Shown here piece after piece: positions 11,862 to 23,606 of a stretch of DNA of 64,000 nt (positions within the stretch are counted from its first letter, which is position 1; each line of letters starts with the position of its first letter). The notes under the pieces are model-generated. The model was given only the letters and a program-made list of their open reading frames with translations. It searched no databases and was not told the origin of the DNA. Source of the DNA: Azadirachta indica. Its lineage: Eukaryota > Streptophyta > Magnoliopsida > Sapindales > Meliaceae. Both the position numbers and the translations under genes were made by a program. The stretch lies in contig CM040444.1 of the NCBI GenBank assembly GCA_022749755.1, positions 6,699,009-6,763,008 of the forward strand, in the 5' to 3' direction.

Positions 11862-13706
11862 ACTCTACCCAACCTCCCTTAATTGAATAGCCTAAAAAAA
11901 ATAAAAGCACTTAGGGTGCAAAAACTAAGAGCTATGAATTGTGGTTTATTTTTACTGCAATGAAGGTAAAACAAAGAAATTAAGCTCAAATTGCTGAACT
12001 AAAGATTGAATATTTTTAAGTTGGCTTGAAGGGCTCAAAGTCTTCGAAGATGGCCTAATTCATTTCCTTAATAAAATATCCTTTTAGAAATTCACTTCGA
12101 GTAACCATCAACTGAGTATTAGACTTCACTAAAGTTCAATATCCTTACTAAATTATATAAGCTTTTTCTAAATTTCCAAACAACCAGCACTTATGCCCCT
12201 GTGCTCAAAGATTTTAAAGGACTCCTTTAATAAAATAAATTTGTTGACAAATCAAACATAAGGACTTAGGACAGCATTTATCATTTTCCATAATTTAAGT
12301 ACTCCCAATCACAAAAATGTCATTAGCTTTCCATTCAATCACGACAATGGCAAGTTTATCAAAACAAGACAACTCTCAAGAAAAGGGCTATAATTATCAT
12401 AACTCAGAAATGAAAAGACAAAAAATAAACAAACTTAAAATTAAAAACCAAAAGAAGAGATTTTATATGTGACTGGTGGCAGCTCATTGTATTAAACAAA
12501 ACATTTCAAGTTTTCATTCCCCCATACTTACTCAAAACATTGTCCTCAATGTTTAATAAAAGATAATCAATCTTCCTTGCACTCCTAAAACACTCTCCAA
12601 GTGGTTTTCAATGATCAAATTTAAGATTACTGTGCTGAAGATCACTGAAACATTTTATCGAACACCTAGTGTGCACGTTTATTAACCCACCCAATTTCTA
12701 TTCCAATCCTTCAATTTTGGCCTAAAATTACAATGCAAAAACTCAAACACTTCCAAAATTCTAATGTATCTACAACACCCACAACCAATTCTACGAAAAA
12801 TCAACAACCCAACATTTCAATTTTTTTCATTAACATCGCAACCCCCAACATTTCATCACAAGTACAAACTTTAAAGAATAAGTTTCACACTGATGATAAC
12901 TTACTTGAGATTGGTGTGAAAATCCAATGTTGGGATTGAATTCCTTGCCTTCACTACAGTTTTCCAAATTCATGCTATGTTGGGAAATTTAAGGTAATTG
13001 AGTATTTGATATGGTTTGAAGGGGGATAGGTTGTATGAGTTTATAATTTTGAAGTTTGGTGTTTAGGATAGTCAATGAGTGTGTAGAATTTGAATTTGAG
13101 TGATGAGTGAAAAAAAGGGAATGTTTTTTTGTTTATGTTGGAGGAGATGGGGAAGTTAGAAACAAAACTGAAAGTGGGGAATTAATTGAAAACGAAAAAA
13201 ATTGCAAGGGGGGTGGCGCAGGAGCTTCTAGACACGCGCGAGCATGCCACGCTTTTTGCTCAGGCACACCAAGGCACAGTGCAAGTGCACACTTCCCTTG
13301 CGCGACCACGCCGTGGGCTCTGTGCTTTGTGCGTAGGCGTGCACTCTTTTAGCGCGCGAATATATATATATTTTTCATTTTATTTTATTTTATTTTTTGC
13401 TGGTGGAGAATTTTTTGAAACCTTAAATCCAAATTAAGGAAGTGGGGATAAAAAAAAATGAAAAAAAAAGTGAAAAGAAAAAAAAAAGGAAAAAAAGAGG
13501 AATAAAAAAATGAAAAAAAAAATATATTCGCATGCTAGGAGAGCACACGCTTGTGTATAAAGAACAGAGCCCACAACGTGGCCGTGCAAGGGAAGCGCGC
13601 GCCTGCGCCGTGCCTGGGTGCATGAGGGCAAAAAGCTTGGCGATCCCGCACGCGTCTAGGCACAATTGCGTCACTCACCATTGTAATTTTTTTGTTTTCA
13701 ATTAAT

Positions 13707-13739
<33 letters not shown>

Positions 13740-15053
13740 TTCGATTTTGTTTCTAACTTCCCTATCTCCTCCAACACAAATACAAAACATTCCTTTTTTC
13801 ACTCATTACCCAAATTCTAATCCTATATACTCATTCACTATCCTAAACACCAAACTTCAAAATTATAAACCCATAAAACCTATCCCCGTTCAAACCATAT
13901 CAAACACTCAATTACCTTAAATTTCCTAACATAGCATGAATTTGAAAAACTGTAGTGAGAGCAAGAAATTCAATCCTAATGTTGGATTTTCACACCAATC
14001 TCAAGTAAGTTCTCATTAGTGTGAAACTTGTTCTTTAAAGTTTTTACTTGTGATGAAATGTTGGAGGTTGTGATGTTAATGGAAGAAATTCAAGTATTGG
14101 GTTGTTGATTTTTTGTAGAATTAGTTGTGGGTGTGGTGGAGACATTAGAATTTTGGAAGTGTTTGAGTTTTTGCATTTTAATTTTGGGCCAAAATTGAAG
14201 GACTTTAATAGAAATTGGGTGAGTTAATAAAACTGTACACCAGGTGTTTGATAAAATATTTCAGTGAATTTCAGCATAATAATTTTAAACTTGATCATTG
14301 GAAACCACTTGGAAAGTATTTTAGAATTGAAAGGAAGGTTGATTATCTTTGATTAAACATTGATAACAATGTTTTGAGTAAGTATGGGGCAATGAAAACT
14401 TGAAATGTTTTGTTTAATAAAATGAGCTACCACCAGTCACACATAAAATCTCTTTGTTTGGTTGTTAATTTTAAGTTTGGTTATTTTTTATCTTTTCTTT
14501 CTGAGTTCTGATAATTATAACCCTTTTTTTGAGAGTTGTCTTGTTTTGATGAACTTGCTTTTGTTTTGGTTGAATGGAAAGTCAATGATATTTTTGTGAT
14601 TGCAACTACTTAATTTGTGGAAAAAGATAAATGCTGTCCTAAGTCTCTAAATTTGATTTGTCAATAAATTTATTTTACTAAAGAAGTCCTCTAAAATCTT
14701 TAAGCACAGGCACACAAGTGTTTATTATTTGGAAATTTAGAGAAATTTTATGTGATTTATTAAGGATATTAAATTTTAGTGAACTCTAATACTTAGTTGA
14801 TGGTCGCTAAAAGCAAATTTCTAAAAGGATATTTCATTAGGGAAATAAATTAGGCCATCTTCGAAGAGTTTAAGCCATTAAGTCAACTTACAAATATTTA
14901 ATCTTTCGTTCACCAGTTTGAGCTTAATTTCTTTGTTTTACCCTCATTACAGTAAAAATAAACCACAATTCATAACTCTTAATTTTAGCACCCTAAGTAC
15001 TTTTATCATTTTTAGGGCTATTCAATTAAGGGAGATTGGGTGGAGTACCAAAA
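11862..15053. repeat. large imperfect inverted repeat (about 1.6 kb arms)
   Basis: The left arm (11,862-13,430) and right arm (13,480-15,053) are reverse complements. The coordinates of matching points sum to about 26,910-26,915 across the region. Examples: 12,475 GTGGCAGCTCATT with 14,435, 11,885 AATTGAATAGCC with 15,025, and the GC-rich block near 13,270 with that near 13,640. The centre is at about 13,457. Sequence between the arms is only about 50 bp. The third, diverged copy at 17,370-19,000 lies next to gypsy protease and gag, so the arms appear to derive from the 3' noncoding region of an Athila/Tat-like element. No coding frame is present. Confidence 0.85.
13708..13739. repeat. poly(C) tract, 32 bases
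   Basis: There are 32 uninterrupted C residues inside the right arm. The left arm has only a short interrupted run at the equivalent place (AGTGGGG, about 13,173-13,179), so the tract expanded in one arm, or is an assembly artefact. Confidence 0.9.
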
Positions 15054-15829
15054 AGAAAAAGCAAAAAGACAAATCCTTACTGAGTAATCGAGTCTCACAC
15101 TTAGGTAAGTGTAAGAAACTCGTGTCCAAGGTAAGGGTAAGGCTATAAAGCAAAATAAAAATTCTTATCAAGTAACTGGATCTCACGCCTAGGTAAGCGT
15201 GGAGAACTCACGTCAAAAGATGAGAATAAGTTAAAAAAAAAAAAAGGATGATGTAAATAAATCATTGTAGGGGTGTGCAAAATGAAGAGGTGAATAGAGA
15301 AAGAAGCATAGGATAGAAGAATAAGTTTTGGGAGGATTTAGGTAATTAAGGTACTAGAACTTCACTTAAAAAATATATTCCCCTATCTTATCCTTGGCCA
15401 TCATGACAAGCCATGCAAGTCCTAAGGATCCTTAATGTAATGTCCTAATCCATAGAGAGTGACCTAAAGATTAAGTGTATAGAGTTCTCTAGGTGTTCAA
15501 TTTGAGCTCAATTGTGAGCCTTCTCTAAACTGATTTGAATGACAATCAAGCATGAGTGGAACTTTGCGCTTGCACAAGGAATCCTTGAGTAAAATGATTT
15601 TTGTTCTTCAGTCAGAATACGGAATAATTGACTGCATTTTGAAAGTTTCCTCAATTTAAGTATAACATTCTTTTTATGAGGATTGATTTTGTTTTGACAA
15701 AAGGCTTGCTCATTGCTTAATTAATCTCAGTTATGAAATTTTCTTTTTATTAGATAATCTTTCCTTATCTCTTTTTCATATTAGTTTAAATTGCTTGAGG
15801 CCAAGCAACCATTCAAGTGTAGGGGTATT
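15054..15829 (+). mobile_element. gypsy 3' noncoding region and polypurine tract
   Basis: It continues the right arm toward a plus-strand 3' LTR. It holds a duplicated motif (AGTAATC/AGTAACT, then CTCAC, CTAGGTAAG, GAACTC) at 15,081-15,127 and 15,169-15,214, and a polypurine tract GTGTAGGGGTAT at 15,817-15,828 immediately before the LTR. The same paired motif occurs in reverse at 17,391-17,530. No ORF. Confidence 0.6.
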
Positions 15830-16936
15830 TGATAAGTGCATAAAACATGCACTTATTATTCACTCTTAAACTTATTTGCCTTTTTTAATCCCCAAGTCTT
15901 ATTAGTATTTGATGTGTTTTAGGGTTTCATTGTACAGATCATGAGAAAATCGACCATTCAAAGTAGATTTAATTTGAAATGATTGAATTCGACTAAAAAA
16001 GGAAGACATTCGAGGACCTATCTGTAAGGTGCTGATGTGTTTTAACATGAAAGGCATGAAAACGAAGCATAAAAGCACGTTCGCTAGCCATCCATGGAAA
16101 TTACAAAGTTTTATTCTTGGGGACCAAAATGTAAGCAATTGAGGATTATGATGCAAAAACATCAAAATAGAGAATTGAATTAAAAATAATTAAAAGTAAG
16201 GGGGTCTAATTGAAATATATCGTATGATATGCCTTTGTTGGCATAATCAATGGCGCGCCCGCGCCATGCCTCCTGCCTCCTAAGCGCCCTTGCCCTAAAA
16301 ATAGAGCCCCCGCACCACCTAAGTTTAAATTTAATAATTTTTTATTTTTATATCAAAATGAGTGACTAGATTCGATGTATTTTTACATTTTTCATGTTTT
16401 TTCAAGAGGGCCACTTTTGGGGCGGAAGATTTTTTAGCTTAGAAGAAAAAAAAAAAAGAAGAGAGCGAAGGAAAGAGGGAGAAATCTAGAGAGAAAAAGC
16501 TATATTTGGAAGAAGAGGAGGAAGGAGGCTTGATCTCTTGAAGGAAAAGGCTCTCCAAATCAATGTTTCATCTTTTTTTTCATCATGTGTGGCTAAACTT
16601 ATTTTTTAGGGCAATGATTTAATCTATTGGAAGTATCCAGTTTCTAATATTGTGCTGTTTTTTATTTGATATCTTGTATTGAGTATTTATCATGATGATT
16701 AAGGTTTTTAAATATTTGGCTAGTATTTGAATGAAATATAGATTGATATAAACTGAGAAATGAATATCGTTTTTAGACCGTATGATAAATACCGTAAATT
16801 GCATATTAAACAGAGATGTACTAATATGATTTACGTAGTTTAATTAAAAATTATCACTAATCGTAATGCATTTCTATTTAATTAAATTTCATGTTATGAT
16901 CCCGTGCACTTGCGGGTATCGTGCACACACTGCACA
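15830..16936 (+). repeat. gypsy 3' LTR (plus orientation)
   Basis: It starts TGATAAGTGCAT right after the polypurine tract and ends near the GTGCACACACTGCACA run. A 10-bp inverted repeat (ATAAGTGCAT/ATGCACTTAT, 15,832-15,856) lies at its start. It has a short GC-rich block (GGCGCGCCCGCGCCATGCC) at about 16,251-16,269. No second LTR of the same sequence is seen in the window, so this is the 3' LTR of a 5'-truncated element. The right edge is approximate. Confidence 0.6.
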
Positions 16937-17369
16937 AATCATATAACAATAAGATATGATAATAGGGTGTAATATCTGTATAAGGTATGGATAGGGCACG
17001 GATATTCTAAAATATCCTACGAATATCCACATAGATGGCTATATCCCTAAACTTAAACATTTGCTTGTCTTCAAGTAAATAAAAACAAAGGGGAACAAGG
17101 GGGAATGAGCATCAACCAATGCAAGGAAAGAATCATCATTTTGAGCAAGCAATTCACTTTTAAGAAAAAACGTCAGAAATCAAAAGTCAAACACCTTAAT
17201 ATGTTAATCATTTTAAAGAGATGTCAACCTCCAAATTTTCAATTTCAAGCATTAATCACTCTTGAACTTTTAACTGCTACCAATGCACCCCAAACTTATT
17301 TATTTGCATAAATTTTTTTATATACTTTTTATTTTATTTTTCTTCTTTTTTTCATTCATTTTTTTTAAT

Positions 17370-19320
17370 AGCCTTACTTTACCTTTTTACGCGAGCTCTC
17401 TATGCTTGCCTAAGCATGAGGCCTGATTACTCAATAAAAGCTTAGCTTACATTTTAATCAACTTTGCCTTACTCTATTTTTTTATGTGAACTCTCTATTC
17501 TTGCCTAGGCACGAGACCTGATTACTCGGTAAAAGCTCAGCCCAAATTTTCATATTCCACCCGTCCTCCCTTATTTGAATTAGCCATGGAATAATCAAAT
17601 GTTTAGGGTGTTGAGCCAAAGGTTATTAAAATTGATTTAAGGGCTAACTGCTATATGGGTGACAAGAAGTAGGCCACAAAAGTAAGTTTAAAAAAGAGGG
17701 AATTTGGTATTACTTATTTTGAAAAGATTTAAGCATGCTTAAATGATTAATGGTTGGAATCCAAAAAGTGATCAAATGATTAATGATTGATGGTTGGAAT
17801 TCATGACTTAAATGATAAGTGATAATCAAAAAGTTCTTAGAATCCAAAGAAATCTAGCTAATTCACTTTGTTCACATAAAATTTTTTTAAAAATGCAAAC
17901 AGTTGAAAAGATGAGGCTATGTGCAAAAAATTCAAGGAATTCAAAAACAAAGTGAATTTACTAACCGATCAAGCACCTAAGTCTTATCAACAATCGTCAT
18001 TTTCCAAAAACTACCTACTTTCAATTAAATTCATATAATTGGCTTTCCATTTTAAATAAGCACAAGCTCAAAATATAAGAGATTCAATCCAAGAATGTGA
18101 AATAAAACAAAATAACTAATCAAAATAAACCAAACATGCATAAAAATTGAAAAAAATTTTGTGAGATTTGCGTGCGGTGTGCTAAAACAAGTGAAACTAA
18201 GCATGATCAATAGAATCAATCAAACAAACAATCTTAGCATCATGATTCACAATTTACCTCTCCCTCCCCTCCCTACCACCACCACCCCTACCCTCCCAAC
18301 ACTAAAATAAATGTTGCTCCTAATGTTTAATTACAAAATAAACACAAAGTAAGTGTTTTCCAATGTCTAAACTAAATTTCTCTCACAACTTACTCTTTTA
18401 GACATTTCATTAAACACTTGGTGCACATAATTCAAACATTACCCATTCAACAATGCAATCAATTCTTCCAAACCCAATTTATAATTTAATTTATGCACAA
18501 TTACTCCACAATCAATCTCACAACTCATATCAAATAATTGCAACAAGAACAATACCTAATTCCAATTTCCACCAATAAGCTAAAAATGCCCAAATTGATT
18601 ATTTTTATCAAATTAACAATCTAGTAAGGTTGTAAGGAATTTACTTGCAATGGTCGAAACTAGAGCTTGCTTGAATTTGATGGAGTTGTCTTCAACTTTT
18701 GTTCTTTAAAGAAAATTGGATTAAATTAGGTTGATTTTGGGTTTTGTGACCTTATTTTTTTGGGTCAAAAATTAGGTAAGAAATTGTTGAATCAAATGTT
18801 TTTGAAAGTAAATTTGGATTGATTTGGAAGGAACATGAATTTTGGTTTAGATTTGTGAATGGAGGGTTTTGTGTTTAAAAAAGAGAAGGACAAAATAGAA
18901 AACATGCAGTGGAGTTTTTCTTTAGGAAGGGAAGAAGGCCAAGTGAAAAAAAAAAAAAAAAAAACACAAAGTTGGGGGCTTATGGCCCATGCATCTTGTA
19001 TGCTTTCAAGGGCATGTGGCCATGTCTAATACATAGCTTGGGTACGTGCTGAAGAAGCATGCCCATGCCTCATATTCTACGTATGCAGGGCATATTCATG
19101 TAAGGGGTGCACGAATGCGTGTTGAGCTATGTGGCTGTGCCTTTAGTTTTATCGTCAAGCCAAATATTTGCTCTATTTTGTGCTATTTCCTCTCTTCCTT
19201 AGGTGAGATTTTTGATACATGCTCTAAAAAAATGATTTCACACCTACAATCACAAATAATTGAAATGAAAAAGAAAATTTAATCACAAATTCAATTAAAC
19301 TAAACTAAAAAATGATAAAA
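17370..19320 (-). repeat. gypsy 3' noncoding region, third copy
   Basis: It has the same orientation as the left arm of the inverted repeat, and more diverged. Shared landmarks in order: CCTCCCTTA..GAAT..AGCC (17,567), ATGTTTAAT in the CCTCCC-rich block (18,325), AACACTTGGTGCACA (18,413), and a block of CATGC/GGCATG-rich sequence (18,980-19,140). Two tandem motif copies about 95 bp apart lie at 17,391-17,434 and 17,486-17,529. A poly(A) run is at about 18,948-18,964. No coding sequence. Confidence 0.6.
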
Positions 19321-19705
19321 AGTTTAGGTTGTCTCCCAGAAAATACTTGGTTTAACATTCTTATCTAGACTTGACCCTTTAATTAGATCAAGTAGGATCC
19401 TCAAGTAGAAAATTTGTTATGTTCCACTCCTTTCCATTGAAGTAACTCTTGAGCTTTTGGCCGTTCTTGTGGAACAATCTCCTAATTCAATCTTTGAAAT
19501 TAGCCTTGTCAAGATGTAAAACTCTTTCAACTTTGAACAAAGTCAACTTTGTTGACTTCAACTTACCTAAAATCAACTCTAGTCTTGAATTTAGCAACAG
19601 AACTCGACAAATAGGTGCGAAGTGTCTCATAGGAGTATCTCAATCTTGTGACCTCTTTTTCTTCTTTTTAAAAATTTTGGCATCCTCATATGCCTCTTTC
19701 CAAGA

Positions 19706-20331
19706 CTATTCATTCTCATTTTCATAAGCATCTACCATACCATTATTAATTACATCTATCCTATGACAAGTGTTTGTGTCATTCAGAGATTTTTTGTCAA
19801 GGTAAATGTCAAACTTAACTTTTTCATCATTCCTCTTGAGTGTTAACTTGCCACATTGAATATTAATAAAAACTTCACCAATGGCTAGAAAAGGCCGGCC
19901 AAAAACGAGAGGCATCTCATCATCTTTTTCCATATATCTACTACGACAAAATCTACTAGGAATATAAACTTGCCAACTATAACTAATACATTCCTTATAA
20001 TTTCATGAGGACAAATGACAGAGTTATCTGCTAATTGTAAGAAGATGGTTGATGGCTTCACTTAACCAAGGCCTAATTTTCTAAAAGCAGAGAGTGGCAT
20101 TAAATTAATGCTAACTCTTAAATCACACAATGCTCTTTTAATGAAGTAACCTCCAATAAAGTAAGGAACAGAAAAGTTCCCTGTCTCTTTTAATTTTTGA
20201 GTTAATTTCATTTTAAGAATTACACTACATTCCTTTGTGAGCTTTATAGATTGAAAATCCTTCAATTGCCGCTTCTCAAATATAAATTCCTTCATAATCT
20301 CAAGGAACTTTGAGAATAGGGCATCAATCAT
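19706..20331 (-). pseudogene. gypsy aspartic protease region
   Basis: The minus-strand pieces at 20,062-20,331 and 19,706-19,933 match the Athila-type protease region. The upstream piece has KLTKECSVILKMKLTQKLKE, then FSVPYFIGG and ALCDLRVSINLMPLSAFRKLG. The expected LCDLGASINLMP has an R for G, next to the catalytic D of the DxG motif. The downstream piece has PLVFGRPFLAIGEVFINIQ followed by KLTLKRNDEKVKF. A stop between the two pieces and the loss of everything C-terminal make this non-functional. Confidence 0.8.
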
Positions 20332-20339
20332 CTTCTGTT

Positions 20340-21900
20340 GAAATCTTTAAGGAAATGGAATAGAGGTCTCAAGAAGGAGAAGATTGTGAATAAACAAAAT
20401 TATGTTAGACCTTTCAACTTCTTTTGTTATTTTAGCCTGATTCTTCTTTTCTTTTTTGTGCTTCTCATCTTGAATTTTTGTAGATGGCTTTGTTTAAAAA
20501 GTGGTTGCTTTACAAGATTGCACTTTTGATCCTTTAACTTTTTTTCCACTTCGTAAGGTAATAACCTTGCATTGCTCTCTTGGATTGACTTCTGTATCAG
20601 TGGAGATTCTCCTTATTGAATAGACTTAATTGATGTAGCTAGTTGGCCAACTTGGACTTCCAAGAGCTTTACTATTGCTTTTATATTTACCATATGAGTT
20701 TCCATGTTATTCAACCTAACTTCATCTTTGTTAAATTGATTCTAAGTCTCTATAATGAATGTGATCAAGAGTTCTTCCAAGGAGGACTTCTTTTCGACCA
20801 TGGTTGTTGTTGAAATCCTTGTGGTGGTGGTGGTGGTGGTAGCATTGCATTGCCATAAGAATGATTTTCATCATTTCATAGTCCTAAATGGTAATGGATT
20901 TGCACATTGTCACTTGGCCGAAAGTTGTGGTTCTAGTTGTTGATTTATTGGCATTGTTCTTCCCCAAAACCATCATCAATACATGAAGAACTCGCAGCCA
21001 TCACTTTCTCTTGATTTGAAGAAGCCTCCCTTATAATAAGTTTTTTAATTTGATATGTGAAAACTACTACTTGGGAGGTTGAAAGTGCTGTTGCCATTTG
21101 ATCAACTTCATGAACTCCCGCAGCGCTCTTCACAATTGACCTCTCACTTGGCCATTGGTAATTGTTCCAGTTTCTCCATTCAATCCATTTGTAGAACAAC
21201 TATATCTGGAATCAATCTTGGTACCTATGTTGAGGACACTTCTGGATTAAGTCCTTATACTGTTCTTATGCTTCAAAAGAAGGTTCAAAATCAAGTTACT
21301 TGAATTGAGCAATCTCGCATCTAAGTTACATAGTCTTTGCAGGTGAGAAAAAACTTGGTGAGGAATTTTTGAGCTAATTCTTCCCATACAGTGATGCTTC
21401 CTAATTGTAAGGATTATAGTAAACCTCTTGCCTTGTCTCTTAATGAAAACGAAAACAATCTCATCCGAATCACGTCTTAGTATATTCCATTCATTTTTAC
21501 TGTGTTGCACACCTCCAAGAACATGGCCAAATGGATATTAGGGTCCTCATGAGACGAACCACCATATTAATTTAGCTAAACCACGTTAATCAAAGCAAGT
21601 TTGAGCTCAAAGTTGTTGGCGTTGACAGCTTGCCGACGAATCCCCGAGTGATTATCATTAACTACTGGCCTAAAATAATCTCGAAGAGCTCTAGGTTGTT
21701 AAGGTTGTGGTTAGTTTTGATTTCCCCAATCTACCATGTTTCTCGATCTATTTCTTCTTTCTCTTTTCAATTAGCAAAAACTCCACTCAATCTCTAGATC
21801 AAATGCAACAACTTCAAGGCTTCTCCCTCTTCACATACAACTATAAAACTTCAAAATGAAACAAAAATTAAACGAAACAAAAATAAAGACCCAAATTAAA
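20340..21900 (-). pseudogene. gypsy gag remnant
   Basis: The minus-strand fragments include SAAGVHEVDQMATALS (about 21,075-21,130), which corresponds to the conserved gag C-terminal segment of Athila-type elements, and a decayed N-terminal part (21,247-21,510). The frames are interrupted many times. A (TGG)n-like stretch at about 20,810-20,845 encodes a low-complexity linker. A plus-strand ORF at 21,079-21,303 is a shadow. Confidence 0.65.
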
Positions 21901-21945
21901 TCAAACTACACAATCACAATATTAATTAAAACTAAAAAATTCTTA

Positions 21946-21964
21946 GTTCCTAGCAACGGTGTCA
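21946..21964 (-). other. primer-binding site (tRNA-Asp type)
   Basis: The minus strand reads TGACACCGTTGCTAGGAAC, close to the TGGCGCCGTTGCCGGGGA site of Athila/Tat gypsy elements. It lies a few bases inside the 5' LTR, as expected. Confidence 0.75.
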
Positions 21965-21971
21965 AAAACAT

Positions 21972-23606
21972 CATACACTTTCACGTAACTTGGAAGTATA
22001 TGGGATCGGCCAATAGTAAGTGAAAAAGAAGGGATTGTCCTACTCACGAGAATTAAATTTTTGAATTTTTGAATTACATACTACGATTTTGGTAGATTAA
22101 CTATATCTAGGCACGCAAAAATTGTAAGAGTAAGAAAATATAACGAGAATCGCAAAAAGAACAATTAACTAATTTGATTAACAAAAATAGAAGCCAGCGA
22201 ATTAAGCTAATAGAGAGAGTATTTGCAGAAATTGATATGAAAATGGTCTTAGGATTTTGATTTTACCTAACCTTTACCATGTCTCTCCTAATTTAGAATT
22301 TGTAAGTTTTTATTTTTAATACACTAATAACAGGTTTTAAGTAACCTTGTTCTCGCTCCCAAATGCTGAATTAAATTTATATTTTGTTAAACCAATTGAT
22401 ATCACTATCTAACTAAATTAACTATACGATCTTTAAGTCTAACCTGTTATTAACTCTTACAAATTAATTTATCTCCGACTCATTAACTCCTAAGTATTAA
22501 TGTGATTATCTAGTCACTGATATTCTCACGAACTCTCAATATACTAAACTCGTAAACAATTTAAACTATTTCTAGTACCATTTCATTTATGTTTAATCTA
22601 ATAATTCATTATGTAATAAATCATTAACATTAAAGGTATGAAAAGCCCAAGTGATTAAAAAGTAATAACAATAACTAATTTTTTAATTAGTCAAAACATG
22701 GTTGAATTAGATTACATCAAAATCCTAAAACATGAAAAATTTAGCCTAACATATCAACAATCAAACATAAGTTCATAATGAAATTCATTATCCTTATAAT
22801 AATCTAACAATAAAAATAAAATAAATTCCAAGACTAAAATGAGCGTTTGAGAAGATAAAATTAGTGATGGACTTTAACAATCAAACTTCAACTCTTCTTC
22901 CAAAGACCTTTAAGCTTGATTGATTCTTCTTCGTCTCTCTCTAGAATTCGTCCCTTTGTTCCTCTCTTTCTCCCTTTAAAAAGCTCCCTTTCTATTTTTC
23001 GATGACTCCTTTTATATGGTAGTTGATGTCCTAAAAATAAAAAAACTTAGGATAAGCTATATCTGGACATCTAAGGCTAATCCAAGGGCTGAAATTCAGT
23101 CTGGGGTGGACAATTGCAGCGCGTTTGCGCACCTAGATTGGCACGGCCACACCCTTGCTTCTGTCTACAAGGAACATAATGGCGTGGGTGCCTTAAGCTT
23201 GGTGCGGACATGCCTTGCTTTCTGCCTCACTTACGAGAGTGGGGCAATGGACATGGCGTGGGCGTGCCATGCATGGACGCAGGCATGCCTTGCACCAAAT
23301 CAATATGATTCCGATTGAGACCTTTAATTTTTTTAATTACATCCCTAAGTCTTCATATATTACATTTTCATCTTTTAAATCTTTACTTCTTGCATTTAAG
23401 TCCATACTTTCCTTGCATTTTGTTTTCGATTTTTGATTATTTATCCTTTTTGTCTCATTTTTGTATCACTTATCACTTTGGCTACAATTTTTTTTATTTT
23501 TGCACAAAAGTACAGAATTTCATCAAAACAACACTACTACTTAAGAATTTACACATATATTTAAATTTGAAAGTAAAAGATAAGTGAGTAAACTACTCAC
23601 TTATCA
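21972..23606 (-). repeat. gypsy 5' LTR (antisense)
   Basis: An approximately 1.63-kb LTR. On the minus strand it begins TGATAAGTGAGTA at 23,606 with a perfect 12-bp inverted repeat (23,579-23,605, 3-base loop), and it ends just before the PBS. The length fits Athila-type LTRs. A GC-rich block at about 23,095-23,300 gives short meaningless ORFs on the plus strand. Confidence 0.65.

Larger units (their letters stand above)
17046..23606 (-). mobile_element. Athila/Tat-like Ty3-gypsy element, antisense, truncated
   Basis: Read from right to left: 5' LTR (23,606-21,972), tRNA-Asp-type PBS, gag, aspartic protease with flanking conserved region, then a long 3' noncoding region up to a polypurine-like tract (minus strand TTTAAGTTTAGGGATAT, about 17,042-17,061). 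RT, RNase H and integrase are absent, so pol was lost between about 19,300 and 19,700. The 3' LTR is not seen at the left end. The clade call rests on the PBS type, the gag wording (SAAGVHEVD) and the protease motif PLVFGRPFLA. Confidence 0.75.

Noticed and set aside
13107..13777. Overlapping ORFs of 65-83 codons on both strands
   Set aside because: They lie in the GC-rich centre and poly(C) part of the inverted repeat. Several frames are open at once and none has a domain.
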